In this document: one piece after another, positions 49,790-60,430 of the stretch | Layout of the letters: every line of letters starts with the position of its first letter | Numbering within the stretch: the stretch's first letter is position 1 | NCBI GenBank assembly: GCA_950106755.1 | Contig: OX467089.1 | Coordinates: 23,479,345 to 23,543,344 of the forward strand | DNA from: Climacium dendroides | Lineage: Eukaryota; Streptophyta; Bryopsida; Hypnales; Climaciaceae | Reading direction: 5' to 3' | DNA: 64,000 nucleotides | Translations under genes and position numbers: made by a program | The notes under the pieces: model-generated | The model's database searches: none | What the model was told of the DNA's origin: nothing | The model's input: the letters and a program-made list of their open reading frames with translations, nothing else

Positions 49790-50436
49790 CGATGATGCTT
49801 AGCCTACAGACATTCCTCCGCATTCTGAAGTGGACCCTACCAGAAAGGAGGGCGCTAGCATATCCTCCCCTATACCATCAAGGGCAGACGGTGCTGCAGG
49901 TGGGATTCCGGAATCGACCAACGCGGCATCTATTCTTCTGACATGTTCAGCTCCTACTGTTGTTTTTTCTCCCACGGCCCCTTCGAGTGCGTCTTTGGCC
50001 AAGGACCCAGTTCGCACTCCTCGTCTTCATGAGCAAATGGAGTCGGAGCAACATACTGATGTATCGGGAGATCTCCCGGTGCCTCTAACCGAAGATGTCA
50101 CCCCTCCCACGGAAATGGCCAAAAGTGTAATGGAAGACACAATGGCAGACCTCCTTTGAATGAGTCCGAAGCTCAATCCAATGGTACCTGTCCCACATCC
50201 TGGACTCACACATGCAGACAGACTTGCCATAAGGAATGGGTTTGGAGATCTACTTGACTTGCCCAATTATCATGCTAGTATGACGCCTGATCCGCGAAGG
50301 TAATCCTCGCAAATGATCCAGGCCATGTGGGCGGCCAACTTATATCTTTATAATGACATTGTTCAAATTTTCTCTAACCCTAAACCGGTGGAAGCAAAGG
50401 AAACGGGCGTAGGACATGGGACTCATTTGCCGATGG
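49790..50436 (+). pseudogene. Host-repeat coding region, proline/serine-rich
   Basis: One frame runs from about 49,790 to 50,446 with stops near 50,157 and 50,300. It begins with a low-complexity serine, proline and alanine stretch (SAPTVVFSPTAPSSAS). It then becomes globular-looking (HPGLTHADRLAIRNGFGDLL, MWAANLYLYNDIVQIF). The frame is cut in mid-exon by the 9.7-kb element and resumes at 60,126. The palindrome CGGGAGATCTCCCG lies in the coding sequence at about 50,066. No domain was recognised. Confidence 0.6.
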
Positions 50437-50462
50437 GGGTCGTAGACAGGGTTGCTAAAGTA

Positions 50463-50528
50463 TGAGCAAGGAGCGATGAGCGTTGAGCGTTGAGCAATGA
50501 GCAATAAGTGTTGAGCATTGAGAATTTT
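50463..50528. repeat. Left subterminal heptamer array
   Basis: About nine units of 7 bp (GAGCAAT, GAGCGTT, GAGCGAT and variants) in strict register inside the left terminus of the 9.7-kb element. The right end carries the inverted counterpart at 60,050-60,105 (GTTGCTC units). Probable transposase-binding sites. Confidence 0.9.
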
Positions 50529-52244
50529 TTGAAAAATTTGTGGAAAACCTATAATTTTTTACCATAAGGGTTTTGGGTCTATGGTTTATTATAAAAGCAG
50601 AAAACTATAGATGCACTTAAAGAGGATGAATGGAGATGTATGGAGATGAATGGAGATGAACAAAGTTGGATGAATTATTTTTTAGTTGACTTTATTGAAT
50701 GAAATACATTTGTTCATGACATTGGATGAAATGAGTTTGGATGATTAATCAATGATTTGAACTATAAAATCATTTATTTTAGATAAATGTCATTTATCAA
50801 GTATTTTAAATCCAAGGTTTAAGTGGGATTTTTTAAGCTAAGGACCTATGCTTATATGATATTCTAAAACCATTTTAGGGTGAAGATACCATTTCTAATT
50901 AAAATTCACAATTCTTTTCAAGCATTTGTAAAGTTCACCAAATTTATTTTTATGCTAACACCAACATTTACTATTTCTAATTACATGTTTTCATCAAAGA
51001 GAAGTACCATGTTGCTAATAGAAAGAAATAGATTCAATCCAAAAAAAATTCTACTAATTGACAATAGTAACCATTATCTCTTGAAGTAGATGCCCTTTTC
51101 ACTACCACTTTAAAGATCACCAAAATGCAAAATAACTTAAGAATATGGTAAAGTGCAAGAATGTAGTGGCCTTTTTAGTCTCACTACATGACATTAGAAA
51201 ATCAAGTAATAACAATAGTCTTTAGAACAAAATCAATTTAATCCAATGCCACATATGGGAGAAGAATGATCACTAGCTTCACTATTATCACTATATGTAA
51301 GTCTTGGTGTCTCAACATTTGCTTCAAGGTCTAAAAACTTCTTGACAACAATATTGTATGAACGATGTTTGGCAATAAAAATGGGTGATGGAGCCTCTGC
51401 CATAGATGTCGCTAGAGTCTTGATGTAACATGACAAACTCTTTGGACTAGGAGAAGGCGAGAGCACCAAATGCTTGAGAAGATTGCCTCTACAAGATGCA
51501 ATGATTAAATAATTAGAAACTTTGAATAAATTAAAAGACATTGCACAATAAAAGAAAATAAACACATGCCTAAAAGCATCAACAAGCTTACTTACAGCAA
51601 CGTCTTTTTCGAGGCCTTGTAGAAGGCTTGACAATGTCATCGTCATCAAAATCATTCAACACTATAGGCAAAAGCCGCTTAGTTTAGACGGTGGCAGTAG
51701 AAGTAGGAAGGATGGTCAAAGGTTGAAGAAGACCTTCAAAAATCTCACTATCGTTCTCCAAGGCCACCAAATGACGTCCACTGTTGCAGCATGCATGGAT
51801 AGAGGCCCCTGTTTATTGAATGCAATGTCATCAGTTGCACCAAATATGTTACATACAATGTAAAAATTATATGGTTTCAATAATAAAAAGTAATGACTAA
51901 TGAAAGGTACCTGTAGATGCAAAACAATCCAATACCACATCACCAGGTTTTGAAAATGCCTCGATTAATAGTTGTACAAATAGAGGATCTTTCTCACGGG
52001 CACCTCTCCACGGAATTGTACCATTCATAAGCTAAGTCTGCAAGGAGGTATAGTTGTGGAGAAGGTCAACTTCTTCAAGGTTTGTACCTGCATCACTAAG
52101 TTGTTGGTTTATAGTGATAGAAAATTTGAATTCCACCGATGTTTCCTCCCATTGTCTTCGTACAAATAAGAGGATCCGAAAGCGTTGTGACTGCAAGGGA
52201 TAAACAAGTATGACAATTAGTATTTGACAAATACAATTTTACTA

Positions 52245-52553
52245 GTACTATACCAAAATGTGGTAAAACGACCCACAGTCAAAATTCATTGTAGTTTTTT
52301 TCCCCACAATGTTGTACATGTTGTTGACTATTGCTGCAACTTTTTTTTTTCATTTTCTAACTCAATTTTTGGAATTTGATGACATGTAATATACCATTGG
52401 AAAGGTATTACATGCTATGAAATTCCAAAAATTCAATTCAAAAATTGAAAAGGAAGGCTGCAGCTGTAGTTAACAGCATGTACAGCATTGTGGAGAAAAG
52501 AACCACAGTGAATTTTGACTGCGTTTCCTTCTTACCACACTTTGGTATGGTAC
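52245..52553. mobile_element. 309-bp MITE in a methyltransferase intron
   Basis: Ends GTACTATACCAAAATGTGG and (reversed) GTACCATACCAAAGTGTGG form the terminal inverted repeat. The pairing extends inwards through TTGACTGTGG/CACAGTCAA and AATTTTTGGAATTT-type arms. It lies in the intron between exons 7 and 8. Half of the same MITE is present at the same place in the second gene copy (63,585-63,745), so it entered before the copies separated. Confidence 0.85.
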
Positions 52554-54409
52554 AACTATAAGATAATAATCAAAATATTTATAAACTTGTAAAATGTAAA
52601 ATTTTTGAAAAAAAAAATTAATTATATACCTCAACCTAAAATGAGGCCTTATAGGGCCAAGTCTCTAAGGTCATTGTGTTGAAACCGACGGCGGGGAATT
52701 TGAAACCCTCCCTAGAAGTCTCACTTGAATTCCACCACCGAAGCCAACGAATCTTGTGGTTTGGTTGAACTTGGCATGTAGAAATCCTTTGAAGTTTCTC
52801 CAAAGACATCTTAGGCTTCTTGTTGGCGTTGTAATACAAGTTAATCTGAAATTTGAAAAGACATAAGTACAGTAAAAATCAAGTCCAAAAATAATCATAT
52901 AAATAAATAAAAAGCAAATAGGCATAATAATATACCTCTTCTAAGAATTCAACGCCATTTTTTGGATTTGCAATGGCGGATTGTTTATCAAACTCCGTTC
53001 AAAATCCTTTGATAGTTGTAGTGGTGGCTTGAGTCATGGCTTCATGAACGCCCTTCGGAGTTCATTCTTCCAACCGTGTCTTCTCATAGTAAGTTCGTAC
53101 AGCCACATCTAAAACAATAGCAATTTCTTGCTGCACATGAAAAACATGAACTTGAAATCAGTATAAAATAAATTTTACAAATCACAACAATTGAATGAAA
53201 AAGTATTACAAACAAAAGATATTCACCAGATGAAGGAATTGTATGAAGATGGGAGATGTCAATGGATACCAAACACCTGGTAGCTTTCTGGCCTCACATT
53301 TCTTGTAATCTTCATCACTTAGAAGCCCCTTGAACTCTTCCAATTGCAAGTTGTCATAGGTACTCATTCTATGCAATTATTGAACCAAGTTGTTTTTGAC
53401 ATGGGAATGCTCTGTAGATCTGCAAATATCAATGAAAATAGAATGTAAGATGAATGAATGTGAAAGCATAGAATATTACAATACAATTGAAGAAGCGGTA
53501 AAATAAAATAAATATTGATTCAACAAACATTGGAACTCACCAATTAATGTCATTCATAGCCTCCAATAGAATGCATGTACGACCTTTGGACACCAATAAC
53601 ATATAATCAACAGGTAAATGCCACTTGCGGTCATGACGATACATTCTGTGGATGTAAGCATACCAAGTCACCAATCTGTGATTGCCATCCCATACAAAAA
53701 ATATGTGATTTGACAAGTGTGAGATGGTTGGTTGAGAACTCAACCAACACTCAAATTGGTCATTCTTGTGTATTCAGTGTTCATCCTACGTCTCTACGAT
53801 CTCAAGTGTCACTAACTTAGAAGCTCCCTTGTCATTTGTTGTTAACACGTAAAGTACACGATCACCTTGTCGATATCCATGAACAAACTCAGCCTCCAAT
53901 CGTTTCACTTGACTTTGGAGGAGAGGACAGACCAACGGAAGCCCAATCATCCTGCAGAAAGGAATATCAAATCGAGATCCTAAACGACCACCATTGAAGA
54001 GCATGCTGTTGATGATTGCATTGGAGTCCAATTTCTAACCATTTCGCACATTTACTTCCACCTCATCTATCGTTCGCCCTTCAAAAACTTGATCAACACT
54101 TTGAATATCAATGGTGCTGTTAACCTACAATCAATAGAAAATTGAACTCAAGTTATAGTTAACATTAAGAAGTCATGGAAATGAAAACAAATATGACGAC
54201 AACTATAATACAAAATCAATCATAGAATTTATCATACAAAAATAAATAGAAATGCATCTAACCTGAGGATTGCCGACCACAAGCTAAGAATCATCATTGG
54301 TGACTAGCTCCAAGTGCTCCATTTGTGGAAGCCCTCCATCGATGTCCATAAAGCTCTGTTTTGAAAAAACAAGAATAAGTACTTTTTACATCTTTATTAA
54401 AAATCAGCC

Positions 54410-56640
54410 TAAGTAGTGATCATGTTAACGAGGTTACATTTTCAGCCCAAAGCAAGCATCGGGAAAATACATTTTGAACCTTAGACTTAAGTTTAGATTC
54501 TCTAAGTGAGTGTTTAGAATACATTAGTAGAAGTGACCTTGTTAACAAGGTCTGTTTTGCCAATGTATTTCAATAGTGTAAAGAAAGAACAATGAAGGCT
54601 AAAGTGAAAACTGAACTATGTAAGTGATCCCTAAAAAATCCGAAGAAAGAAGCCTCATCAACGAGGCTACTTTTTCCAATGTATTTCAGTAGTGAGAAGG
54701 CAAAGAAATGAAGCCTAAAGTGAAAACTGAATTCTCTTAGTAATCCCTTTAAACCCTGAAAAAATGACCTCATTGACGAGGTCACATTTTGCAATCCATT
54801 TCAGCAGTCTCTTAGAGAAAACTGAAGCCTAAAATTAGAATTGAACTGTCTTTGTCATCTCTCTAAACCCTTCGAAAAGTGATCCCATTAACAAGGTCAT
54901 ATTTTGCAATCCATTTCAGCAGTCTCTTAGAGAAAATGAAAGCCTAAAATGAAAACTAAACTATCTTTGTCACCTCTCTAAACCCTTGGAAAAGTGACCT
55001 CGTTAACGAGGTTACATTTTGCAATCCATTTCAGTAGTCTCTTAGAGAAAATGGAAGCCTAAAATGAAAACTAAACTATCTTTGTCACCTCTCTAAACCC
55101 TTGGAAAAGTTACTTTGTTAACGAGGTCACATTTTGCAATACATTTCAGTAGTCTCTTAAAAAAAATTGAAGCCTAAAATGAAAATTAAACTATCTTTAA
55201 CACCTCTCTAAACCCTTGGAAAAGTGACCTTGTTAATAAAGTCACATTTTGCAATCTATTTCAACAATCTCTTAGAGAAAACTGAAGCCTAAAATGAAAA
55301 CTAAACTATTTTTGTCACCTCTCTAAACCCTTGGAAAAGTGACCTTGTTGACAAAGTCACATTTTGCAATCTAATTCAGTAAACCTTACGAGAAAAGCAA
55401 AATCTGAATCCTAAACTGAAATTGTCTTAGTAATTTTAGAAATCTCGGAAAAGTGACCTCGTTGACGAAGTCACATTTTGCAACACTACTGGAAAATGGT
55501 GTTCAAGTCAACAAAAATTTAATAAGTTTTTGTTGACTGCGATACTATATTGACCGTTTTAACAATTTTTTTTTTATTTGAACAAGCTAATAAAATGGGC
55601 ATTGAATTTTGGTTGCTTTAAATAGTACAACATCCACATCAACAAAAAAGTTAACACTTCTTTGTTAAGAAGACAACCTCTTACACACTAATGATGTAAG
55701 AGAGGTGATTTTGGTGACATAAGAGAAGAGAAGACAAGCTCTTTATACAAATGGAGTGATAAAAGGTCAAAACAAACCATATGGGATACATGAATCATTC
55801 ATAGTCTTAATTCACATATCCCATATGGTTTGTTTTATCTCCTACCACCCCATTTCTATAAAGAGATTGTCTCCTTTAACCTTCTATCACCAAAGTCACC
55901 TCTCCTCTATCACTAAATACTTAGTCCTATGAAACTTGTCTCCTAAATTATTTGTAAATTCTAGCTTTCTTGTAATTAAATTGTAAAGTCTAATTTTCTT
56001 CTAATTAAATTGTAAAGTTTAATTTTTGGTCATTTATATGTGTTATTTTTGGCCTACATGGCAGTTTGTACTGGGTTGGTTCTTGGCTTGGCACGTGGTA
56101 GTCATTCATTGAGCAAATTTAAAAATGAATTAATATTATTATTTTTCTGATTTGGCCACCATAACAAAATGGACAACAGTTTTTTGTTAGGTATTGTCCA
56201 AGACAACGCAATCACGGGTACAAACACCCTCAATACTTTTTTGTTAATTTTTTGTTGACATGGTCATTTTTTTTCTACTAGTGCAATCTAATTCAGCAAA
56301 CCTTACGAGAGAAAGCAAAATCTGAATCCTAAACTGAAATTATCTTAGTGATTTCAGAAATCTCAAAAAAGTGACCTCGTTGACAAGGTCACATTTTCCA
56401 ATCTAATTCAACAACCTGTAGAAAGAATTTGAAATTATGCATCAAAATTAGAAATTGTCTTCGTAAGATTGTAAAGAACTCAAGAATGTGATCTCGTCAA
56501 CGAGGTCACATTTCAAACCCTGAAATTGCAATCTTCTGAAAATCATACATCAAAACTGGAACCGTTTGAGTGATCTCTTAAATCCTTGAAAAAGTGACCT
56601 CGTCAACGAGGTCAAGTTTACAACCTGAAAAAGGGGTGTT
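54410..56640. repeat. ~114-bp minisatellite with a GACCTCGTTAACGAGGTC palindrome per unit
   Basis: About twelve head-to-tail units with starts near 54,763, 54,876, 54,989, 55,103, 55,219, 55,333 and 55,448, giving a period of 113-116 bp. Each unit opens with AAAGTGACCTCGTTAACGAG or a variant and then TTTTGCAATCCATTTCAG. Many palindrome changes are paired or conservative (GACGAAGTC, CAACGAGG). An 800-bp CACTA MITE splits one unit. The array sits in a single intron of the methyltransferase gene (exons 2-3). Confidence 0.93.
55484..56283. mobile_element. 800-bp CACTA MITE with a large internal foldback
   Basis: Starts CACTACTGGAAAATGGT and ends TCATTTTTTTTCTACTAGTG, with the 3-bp duplication CAA at 55,481-55,483 and 56,284-56,286. 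GTCAACAAAAA and TTTTTTGTTGAC extend the terminal repeat. The interior folds back around 55,795 (AAACAAACCATATGGGATA versus TATCCCATATGGTTTGTTT), pairing about 100 bases each side. Removing it restores the minisatellite phrase TTTTGCAATCTAATTCAG seen in the neighbouring unit at 55,363. Confidence 0.95.
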
Positions 56641-57801
56641 CAGAAATGGCACCTCTTGAGGATTTGTAGGAACTTGAACTTCCATCACATTGCTGCCTTT
56701 AATGGTGTCGGAGACACTCTCCCGACCGTCGCCGCGTGCCTCTCCATCCTTGTGTAGCATGCCACTCCGTAAGTTCATTTCGGAAGCAACCCTAAGCCAA
56801 AACACAGCAATGGAGAAGGAAGAGAACTACACCAAAGTAAGCCAAAGATCAGCCCATGGAATTGTTCTTTGGTCTCAAAAAAATGGTTTCAAGCAATGGA
56901 GAAGGAAGAGATGGGTAGATTTAGGCCAAGGGAATCTTTCTAATAAAATATGCGATTTCATAGATTTCTGGTCCAAATTTTTTGGAGCACATAGATTATA
57001 ACCTCAAAAGTAACCCCATTTTTTTTTCAGATTTTTTGAAGTTACAAGGAATTTTACAAAAATCGGCAAAGTCTTCTACAAATATTTGGGCAAGATTTGG
57101 CTGAAAAATCAGCCGATTCTGAAGATTTTAGAGAAGATTCCAAGATGCTGAATTAGTTTTTAGGCCGTAGAACATTCAAAAATGCTTCATTTTTTGCGTG
57201 CTATATACCGTTGGAATCGTCTTCTCAAAATACCTGAAATGAAGTTTGGTGTTAAATTCACCTTTAACAAAAAATATTCAATACATACAATTAACTCCTC
57301 ACAGTCTAATGGCTTCAGTCCTACCAATGAATACATAAACTTACCAACTTTGCGTTGATCACTAGGGACATGTTCTTCTTTAGCATACTCGGTTGGCATA
57401 CGTCCACTTCAGTTTCATCAATAGTGTCAAGCTTGGCAATATCCATTCCTTCACTATTTTGTGTCAAACTAAACTCGTGTTCAAAAGGTGCATTTTCAAT
57501 CCCATCATTCTCATGCGACAAGGTCCGAACAATGCTACTAATTTCACCACCATTGGATTTCTATAAGCGTCTAAACATCTTCAATCTTTCTAGCTGTTTT
57601 TTGCTAGAGAAGCGAAGTCCTGCCTTACGTCTCGTTCTATGAGAACCCTTCGGCATCCCTTCAACCAAAAAATCCAAGAAAGTGAATTAGACTTTCTCAT
57701 TAGCAATACCGCAATCTCTCCGATATATAGCACTCTTCAAGTCTAATGAATGTATTCTCATCCAATTCATTATAACTTCTCCAAATAAAACATCTACTAA
57801 C

Positions 57802-57913
57802 CAGGATATAAATGGTCAATAAGATCATCCATTCTTCGCTCAATTGCTTCATAATCACTCTCACATTTGAATATACCACCACTACATTGGAAGAGGACTC
57901 CATTTGGAGCCTT
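57802..57913 (-). pseudogene. Candidate upstream exon next to the methyltransferase gene
   Basis: On minus, an acceptor (GTGATTAG) is followed by an open stretch including NGVLFQCSGGIFKCESDYEA and RRMDDLIDHLYP, ending at a donor (CCTG|GTTAGT). It could be the first coding exon of the methyltransferase gene if the ATG at 57,656 is internal. No domain was recognised. It lies 110 bp from the plus-strand SWIM gene. Confidence 0.4.
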
Positions 57914-58018
57914 CTAATCACCCTTCAATGTGAAAGTGGCGCTATGTACAATTCATTATTCCAAAGATCGGGTATTGATAACTAAATTTAAAAAATTCAA
58001 TTGTTGGCCGTGCATTAA

Positions 58019-58959
58019 ATCTTTAAATATGGAGCCCTAAATCCTTTTAAGCTAAGTGGGGTACTTGAAACAAACTACAACCCTACTTTGTGGCACATTG
58101 CTAGATGCAAAAAGGAAGGAAAGACTTGTCATGGAGTTCAAGTTGGGATGAAGAAGAAATGTGGGGCCAAGATAAACAAGTCAAGTAAGAATAGAACAGC
58201 AGCACCTACCTACAACGGCCACATGACAGAATATGGAACCAAGGCCATCATCAACTTTGATTTTGGGTTTTGTGCAGATGACTTTATGCATTGTGCAGGA
58301 GGCTCTAAAATCAAGTGGGTTCATGACTGGCCTCCTTTGCCAAATGTATGGCCTATTGCATGTGGAACACATCTCACCAAATCAGAGATCCTTTCTCTAG
58401 AGGAAGCAGGATTTCAATTGCAAACTGAGGAACTAGACAAAGCAATGCTCTTATGCTCCATCTCTTTAATGAAGAGAGTACAGATGGAGGTGTATCTTTC
58501 CTTCATTCAAAACATCTAAATAGCAATTTTCAACCATCTGATGGTGATATGCACCCGATAAAGCGATTGGGTAGGACCATACAACGTAATCCTAATGCAT
58601 CGACAATTGACCATTGCAACAAATGGGAGACAGCACTGAACCTAAAAGCTGTCATTCAATCCGTAGTCGTTATTCCATATCTTGGCTATAGTAGAGTGAT
58701 AACTCTACTGTCCGGCATCTTTTCCAACCAGAAGGTCTATCGAGTCACAATTTCAGACTTTCTTGCTTGTACCTGTGAAGACTTCATCACCATGAGTACA
58801 ACTGCACTTGGTAGTAGGAAATCTTGGGTGAACTGCAAGCATTTATATTATGTCTTTAGGTTCATTTGCAAGGCAAATTCTGAGGACAATAAGTACATAC
58901 ATGTACCAAGTTTGAGCTTTGATGAGGTGAAGCTACTTCTTGTAGGTAGCAATCTATAA
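58019..58959 (+). pseudogene. SWIM zinc-finger gene of the 9.7-kb element, frameshifted once
   Basis: Open from 58,019 with no ATG in frame nearby, so a 5' exon may be missing. The first part (to about 58,450) contains CKKEGKTCHGVQVGMKKKCG and HDWPPLPNVWPIACGTHLT. The second part, in another frame, ends with a SWIM finger: CTCEDF, then NCKHLYYVFRF (CxC...CxH). The shift coincides with a near-duplicate 8-mer (ATGCTCTT at 58,445 and ATGCTCCA at 58,453); removing 8 bases restores the frame. SWIM fingers bind DNA or proteins and occur in Mutator-like transposases, but no DDE core is seen. It diverges from the methyltransferase gene and could be the transposase C-terminus or a captured host gene. 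Confidence 0.65.
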
Positions 58960-60049
58960 GATGTATATTCATCTTATAGTACTAGGTTGAAAAACTACTT
59001 TTGTTTAGAAGTAAATATAGAATGGCCCATTGAAGTAGTTGACATGTATGCTAAATCCTAATTAGTTTAAGGTGGAAATAGTTTGTAGCAGCTTACAAAC
59101 AACTAAAATGATTTGTAAAACCATAAACATAACAAAAATACATTAAGAAAAAGCTAAATTTAGCCAAAAAAACATTGCAGGAAGAAATGTTACAATTCTA
59201 CAAATGAATCTTGAAAATGCTACTACATTCTAAGGAGAACTTATTATAATGAAACAACATTATACAACTGATTGTTACATATCTCTAAATGAACCTTCTA
59301 AGAGTTTCTTAAAGTAGCCTCACCCATAATTGTTACTTTACCTATAACCATCACTTCCTTACATCTTGGAAAATCTTGGGGAGTAGGAAGATGTAATTGC
59401 AGGAATGTACTTCATCTAAAAATTTGACGTAAGTGGTGGTTTTAAGTCAATGTACAATTGGCTCTTTTAAAAATTCAAAACTTATTCATGTCCAAAAAAT
59501 AAATTTAAAAATGCATTGAAATTCTTTTTCTCTTCTAAGTACAATTCAATAATTTTTTGGATGTCTATTAATCAACAATATATCCCAAACCCCTTATTTT
59601 GACAATTATGGGTGCTTCTACCTTAGTTACAAAAAACACAACCAACCTCAGATTAGTTAACAAAGTTTTAAGATCAACAATGCAAACTTCAAAAAAATTA
59701 TAAATTATTATTTTTACAAGGAAAAAAGTTCATTTATTTTAAGACATATTACAAATATGTAAAGAAAAATTTGGGAGGATGGATGATGAATGGATGACAT
59801 GAATGAAGCTCATTCATTCATCAAATTTATGGTTGAAAAATCATCTACTTGTGGGAAATGCTAGTCTTCATTCATGCCCATTCATGCAACATTTGAATGT
59901 AAAATTCATTATTTTCAATAAAAAAAATTGCAATTTCTTGGATTTATTTTTTTATTTTTGGTTTCTAACATTTCTATATTTAGATCTGACAACCCTATTT
60001 ATTACTCTGACATGTCTATTTTTAGTAAAATTCTTCACAGTGAGCGCTC
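58960..60049. other. Non-coding right side of the 9.7-kb element
   Basis: AT-rich, with no gene recognised. Near 59,770-59,890, repeated GGATGAATGGATGA and CATTCATTCAT words echo GGATGAATGGAGATG words inside the left end (50,620-50,670), consistent with subterminal repeats. Confidence 0.55.
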
Positions 60050-60105
60050 AAATCTAATTGCTCGTTGCTCGTTGCTCAATGCTCGTTGCTCAACACTCAC
60101 ACTCT
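60050..60105. repeat. Right subterminal heptamer array
   Basis: Seven to eight units of GTTGCTC, AATGCTC and AACACTC in 7-bp register, the inverted counterpart of 50,463-50,528. Confidence 0.9.
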
Positions 60106-60125
60106 AGCACCGTTGGGGTCGTAGA

Positions 60126-60225
60126 CGTGGATGACATGATGCCTCAGAAGGACGTCCCGAAAGGTACTTGGGGTGACACCCTGCGTAGTTTAGGCCTTTC
60201 ATTGAAAGATCTAATTAAACGTTGA
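60126..60225 (+). pseudogene. Host-repeat coding region, continuation after the 9.7-kb insertion
   Basis: Continues in frame from the piece ending at 50,446 through a stretch including KGTWGDTLRSLGLSLKDLIK to a TGA at 60,223. The agreement of frame across a 9.7-kb gap shows that the region was one exon before the insertion. Confidence 0.7.
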
Positions 60226-60430
60226 AGTATCTATACAAACGTAGAGAGATAATCATCGGGAGATCTCCCGATGTTCTACGTAGTTCATTTTGTAGACCAC
60301 ATGTAGTTAAATGATCACACTTCTTGATGGACTCATCTCTGACTGGGCTATACTCTAATGTACTGCAAACTATGGCGGGCCGTCGACGACGCAACCGAAG
60401 ACATTGAAAAAGGTAGCTCACTACAAGTAC

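Larger units (their letters stand above)
51233..57656 (-). pseudogene. ParB-like plus DNA methyltransferase fusion gene in a transposon, ~10 exons
   Basis: Minus-strand exons by coding frame and GT/AG: 57,656-57,346, 56,778-56,625, 54,355-54,263, 54,124-53,541, 53,419-53,227, 53,130-52,936, 52,845-52,630, 52,190-51,911, 51,808-51,592, 51,488-51,233 (about 830 codons). Exon 1 is basic (MPKGSHRTRRKAG). Exon 4 ends with FVWDGNHRLVTWYAYIHR and a following H-and-D-rich stretch, like ParB/sulfiredoxin-fold domains (hydrophobic-DGNHR). Exons 8-9 hold a motif X-like REKDPLFVQLLIEAF, then KPGDVVLDCFASTG (SAM-binding motif I). GRHLVALENDSEIFEGLL then matches the next strand's acidic end. This order is beta-class amino-methyltransferase. 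The catalytic D/N/S-PP-Y/W was not found. At least eight stops; most fit C-to-T or G-to-A change. Target DNA and role are unknown. Confidence 0.7.
50447..60115. mobile_element. 9,669-bp TIR transposon carrying ParB/methyltransferase and SWIM genes
   Basis: Ends are CAGGGTTGCTAAAG (left) and CTCTAGCACCGTTG (right), ten of fourteen matching as inverted repeats. They are flanked by a perfect 10-bp duplication GGGTCGTAGA (50,437-50,446 and 60,116-60,125). Just inside both ends lie heptamer arrays of GAGCAAT type. Removing the element and one duplication joins the host frame without a shift, which confirms the borders. The CAGGGTTG terminus resembles hAT elements. The 10-bp duplication and SWIM finger fit Mutator-like elements better. 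Superfamily is left open. Inside are a divergent gene pair, a 113-bp minisatellite, an 800-bp CACTA MITE and a 309-bp MITE. Confidence 0.88.

Noticed and set aside
57187..57345. Continuation of methyltransferase exon 1 past the donor at 57,346/57,345
   Set aside because: The sequence GTAAGTTT is a strong donor and the reading frame soon meets stops. The overlapping minus frame at 57,187-57,399 is judged intronic.
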